From Chara braunii (Eukaryota; Streptophyta; Charophyceae; Charales; Characeae): DNA of 44,408 bases. Every line of letters starts with the position of its first letter. Position 1 is the stretch's first letter. Shown in pieces: positions 41,624-44,408 of the stretch. The stretch lies in the NCBI GenBank assembly GCA_003427395.1, contig BFEA01000411.1, positions 84,676 to 129,083 on the forward strand, written 5' to 3'. Made by a program: the position numbers and the translations under genes. The notes under the pieces are model-generated. The model saw only the letters and a list, made by a program, of their open reading frames with translations. It was not told the DNA's origin and ran no database searches.

Positions 41624-43169
41624 TCATGATGCAGTGCTCGATGCCCCATCTCGCCGCAAAGCCTCCTTCCGTGTTCCCCCTGGGATGGTTGGGTCGATGT
41701 ACTCCCCCGTCCTGTCGAAAACATTTCCCTCAATGTCAGTCCTTATTAGACCACTTGCCTCATCGGCCCTTCGTTCCCGGCAAAACTTCATTATGTGCCC
41801 TTCCTTGGCACAATGTCTGCAAATGTCTTTTCCCCAACCCACTTTCTTCCCTCCGGAGCCACCTTTGCCGCCACCGCATTTCCCTTTTTCGTGCCCCTCA
41901 TCCCTACAACCCTTTTCAACCTTTCGCTTTTGACTCCTTCCACCGACCACGTGGCCTTCCGTCGCTCGTGGTATCGGTGACTGCAATGGTCTCATACACA
42001 AGGCTGGCTGAAACCAGATTGCAGGAGGCCTGGGTGGCATCATATTCATTTGTGGGCCCAACCAATTGCCTTGTACACATGGCAAATATGGATTATATAT
42101 AGGTCTTTGCCCTACTTGATCGCATAGCTTTCACTGCCCGTATAGCGCATGCCCAATCGGCGGGGATCTCTCTTGTGTTGCTCGCCTTCCACCACTTGCG
42201 GGGTGGCCCCCATCTGTCGTGAGCACTGCCCCTTTTCGGCACCTTGACCTTCCTGGGCCCGATTCCTCGCCTTCCGCTGAGCCTTCGTCAACTTGGGAGG
42301 TTCGTGCTTCCCTTTTTCACCCATCACCCCCTCTTCCTTGCCTCCTTGAGGGGTGCGACTAATCTTTCCCCAACGATCACATACCACTTCTGCCCAGTGC
42401 TCTGGCCACCACTCATTCCTTTGCCTCTCCCGACCCGCAGCCGACGGTACCTCTCTGCCAACGGGCCCTCCCTTCGGCTCCGACGCAATAATGGGTAGGG
42501 CCATACTAGATTCTCGCTCCTCCTTGATCTCAATGACCCCCTCATCTTCATCTCTGTCTAGGGCACAAACTTGCCCTCTCGGGGTCTTCTTGTGGAGGAG
42601 TAACTCCTGATGATCCTCCCTTACCTCCGCCTCACCCTGCCCAACCGGTCCGTTAGATGCTCCTTCGAAGGTCTTCCTCTCGCCACGCCTGGCTTCTTCC
42701 AACCGCGCCAACCTCTCTTTCAGCAGCCCAACTTGCCTCTGTATAGCTCTCCTTGCGTTGACGCGGCCTCGGCTGGCTGCTCAGGGCCCTTACCAAGCCT
42801 GCATTCCACCCCATCCCCTGGGAACCTCAACTTCAGATAAGCTTCCAACTCATCCCAGGTTTGCGACTTCAACATGAGGGTGTACACCTCCTCGCTTAGT
42901 CCTTCGCAAACGAACAACGAGAACATGTACCACATCGCCTTCTTGTCCCACATCTTTGTAAGACTGAAATCCTGAAAGTCACGCAGAAAGCTGGACAGGT
43001 TCCTTCCTTGGAACAGCAGGGCGCGGAGATCTGGGGGCATTGATGCCTGCAAGTCTTCGTGCAGCAACACCTTTGAAAGACACGAATTCCTCCAAAGCAG
43101 GATCCTGGCGAAACCGCTCTCTTCCGCCATGGTGCTAACAACAGCCGGGTACGCAAAGCAAGCAGCCAC
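41624..43169 (-). pseudogene. Degraded LTR-retrotransposon Gag with zinc knuckle
   Basis: On the minus strand: a capsid-like N-terminal part from about MAEESGFARILLWRNSC (43130) through SQTWDELEAYLKLRFPGDGV, a coiled coil (ERLARLEEARRGERKTFEGA), a charged middle (QRNEWWPEHWAEVVCDRWGK) and a zinc knuckle CRHCAKEGHIMKFC (CX2CX4HX4C, near 41779-41821). It closes with a basic tail containing IDPTIPGGTRKEALRR. The order and the 'FPG' segment fit Ty3/Gypsy-type Gag, and the style resembles charophyte elements as I remember them. Three frames are needed (breaks near 42730 and 42100), so it is dead or contains errors. No protease, RT or integrase follows downstream towards 41000. Confidence 0.65.
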
Positions 43170-43181
43170 TTATTAGGGAGC

Positions 43182-43433
43182 GTCCTAGGCGGACTCAAGC
43201 AATCAGGGGCAAGCGGTTGAACTCAACTCTCATTACCTTATCCCATGTCCACATCGAGGAACCCCTAGTCCTTACAATAGTATATACACTGTCTCTTATA
43301 CACATCTAGATGTGTATAAGAGACAGGTCCTAGGCGGACTCAAGCAATCAGGGGCAAGCGGTTGAACTCAACTCTCATTACCTTATCCCATGTCCACATC
43401 GAGGAACCCCTAGTCCTTACAATAGTATATACA
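43182..43433. other. 107-bp artefactual duplication around a mate-pair adapter
   Basis: 43182-43288 and 43327-43433 are identical and separated only by the adapter at 43289-43326. The two halves are the same genomic segment read from both sides of a circularised molecule. Confidence 0.92.
43289..43326. other. Nextera mate-pair junction adapter (contaminant)
   Basis: Same 38-nt double mosaic-end sequence as at 23597-23634. Confidence 0.97.
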
Positions 43434-44140
43434 AGCAGGACTCCTCAATGACTGTTGGCAAGCAGTAGTGGTCAATATGACAATAGGTATATGCACGGTC
43501 GCACCCAAGTCAAAGGGAGCACACTTTTAGCGAACGACAAGGACCCTTTCTATCGGTCACTACTGCTCGAAGCTCATCCCAGTCTACATTTCCCTTATTC
43601 GGATCATAAGAAGCGGTGTTGGGGCAGATACCCTGACAAGGGTATTTGCCGGGGTTTTTCAACGTCGGACGCTGTTCGACTTTCTCGTTGAAGTGAAGGA
43701 CTTGATGAGACGAAGTTGCCAAATGTTTATTCAGACCTGACCTATGACTGACAGACAAAAAGTTTCGGACGTTAGTCCGAGCGCGTGTGGCGTCCGGGAG
43801 TAGTGGATGTGAATGGTAAGGCTTCGTTTTGTCGAAGCCGCAGGAATATGCGGACATGGGAATGGTAAACCAGGGCCTGAATAGGCTAAAAAGAGGGATG
43901 CGCCAACTATAGGACTGTGACGCAAGGGAGAATAGGAAGAAAGGGTTTTTGGGCCATAGGGGTTGACACTGAGCCAGAGGGTTGCTAGGCCAACGCCAGG
44001 GTCGCGCGGCGTACTAACGAGGCAGGCAGGCAGGCAGAGCCTGCAGGGCCATAGGCAGGCGGGGCCTGCAAAGCCCCGACATGGGGGATAGCGGTTGGGC
44101 CAGCTCTTCATATAGAAGAGCTGCTCTTATCACTACCGTG
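43434..44140. other. No gene recognised; hairpins
   Basis: Contains GGCAGATACCCT/AGGGTATTTGCC (43623-43650), a relative of the hairpin at 39230-39255, CGGACgttaGTCCG (43766-43779) and CAGCTCTTC/GAAGAGCTG (44101-44123). A GGCA-rich run lies near 44022-44038. No ORF of note. Confidence 0.5.
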
Positions 44141-44408
44141 ATAGGAGCCAGACCAGTTGGTTACAGCACCAGACTTTCACCTGGCAGGTACCAGGATTGA
44201 ATCTGTGAAATTGTATAAACTGCTGGGCTGGCTCTTTTTGGAGCTGGCCGCAACTTTTTGAAGCCAGCGCGGTTGAATCTGACCGCCCGATCGTGAAGAT
44301 CGCGCGGCCCAGATCGGCCGCGCGCAGTTTAGCATGGCCCTTGCACAAGGATGACACGCATAAATCGAGAACTGGTAAAAAAAGAAAGAAAAAAAAAAAA
44401 AAAAAAAA
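44141..44408 (+). mobile_element. tRNA-derived SINE with poly-A tail
   Basis: The 5' part has the layout of a tRNA gene: a box A-like CAGACCAGTTGG (about 44149-44160), an anticodon-arm-like CCAGACTTTCACCTGG recalling tRNA-Glu, and a box B-like GGATTGAATCT (44194-44204). A ~130-bp non-tRNA body follows with GC-rich inverted repeats (GCGCGGCC... and GGCCGCGCGC), then an A-rich tail that closes the window. Box A to box B spacing is normal. It needs pol III and a partner LINE to move. The scaffold end cuts the tail, so its true length and the target-site duplication are unknown. Confidence 0.65.

Noticed and set aside
41404-42102. Plus-strand ORF of 232 codons
   Set aside because: Antisense to the Gag zinc-knuckle region, which has the clear protein motif.
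44149-44210. A functional tRNA gene
   Set aside because: Acceptor arms do not pair, box A and box B deviate from consensus, and a poly-A-tailed body follows; a SINE fits better.

Overview
This is a eukaryotic nuclear scaffold made almost entirely of nested, mostly decayed transposable elements and simple repeats. I see no intact host gene, rRNA or functional tRNA. The retroelement types, a Ty3-like Gag and above all Penelope-like elements (PLEs) with an N-terminal GIY-YIG nuclease point to a streptophyte green alga. A Chara-like alga is my best guess; it rests on remembered protein style, not on a marker gene.

Layout. 1-6.0 kb: relics of two LINEs on the minus strand. One is split by a TTAA-targeting DNA transposon (4488-5772) and by a foldback MITE (3244-3539). 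6.0-8.0 kb: AT microsatellites and anonymous DNA. 8.0-14.5 kb: a full-length PLE (PLE1, minus strand) with 0.93-kb pseudo-LTRs, flanked by (GT)n. 14.5-18.2 kb: A-tailed retroposon pieces, a GATACATTCC-motif repeat and a long inverted-repeat element. 18.9-20.1 kb: a third LINE relic. 20.2-21.0 kb: a hAT-like MITE. 21-23.6 kb: anonymous DNA with a possible LTR-retrotransposon primer-binding site. 23.6-25.2 kb: an artefactual copy of 16.6-18.1 kb. 25.2-25.9 kb: a 168-bp satellite. 26.3-30.9 kb: a second PLE (PLE2, plus strand). 31.0-33.0 kb: an LTR/promoter-like block and unrecognised ORFs. 33.3-41 kb: a non-coding tract very rich in hairpins, with three arrays whose stems vary but stay paired. 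41.6-43.2 kb: a degraded Gag. 44.15 kb to the end: a tRNA-derived SINE.

Most interesting system. PLE1 and PLE2 share one plan: a Gag-like ORF1 (CCHC zinc knuckle, coiled coil, SAP-like motif), then ORF2 (GIY-YIG, CxC linker, reverse transcriptase). Each pseudo-LTR carries a hammerhead ribozyme motif. The ribozymes would be expected to trim tandem or pseudo-LTR transcripts to unit length, the GIY-YIG to nick the target (here apparently microsatellite DNA), and the RT to copy RNA into the nick; ORF1 may package the RNA. From memory, permuted (N-terminal endonuclease) PLEs were described as single-ORF elements lacking canonical hammerheads, so both the ribozyme and ORF1 would be departures.

Caveats. 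The scaffold contains two untrimmed Nextera mate-pair junction adapters (23597-23634 and 43289-43326), two N positions beside duplicated sequence, and homopolymer ends (poly-G start, poly-A end). Duplications at those points are probably not biological.
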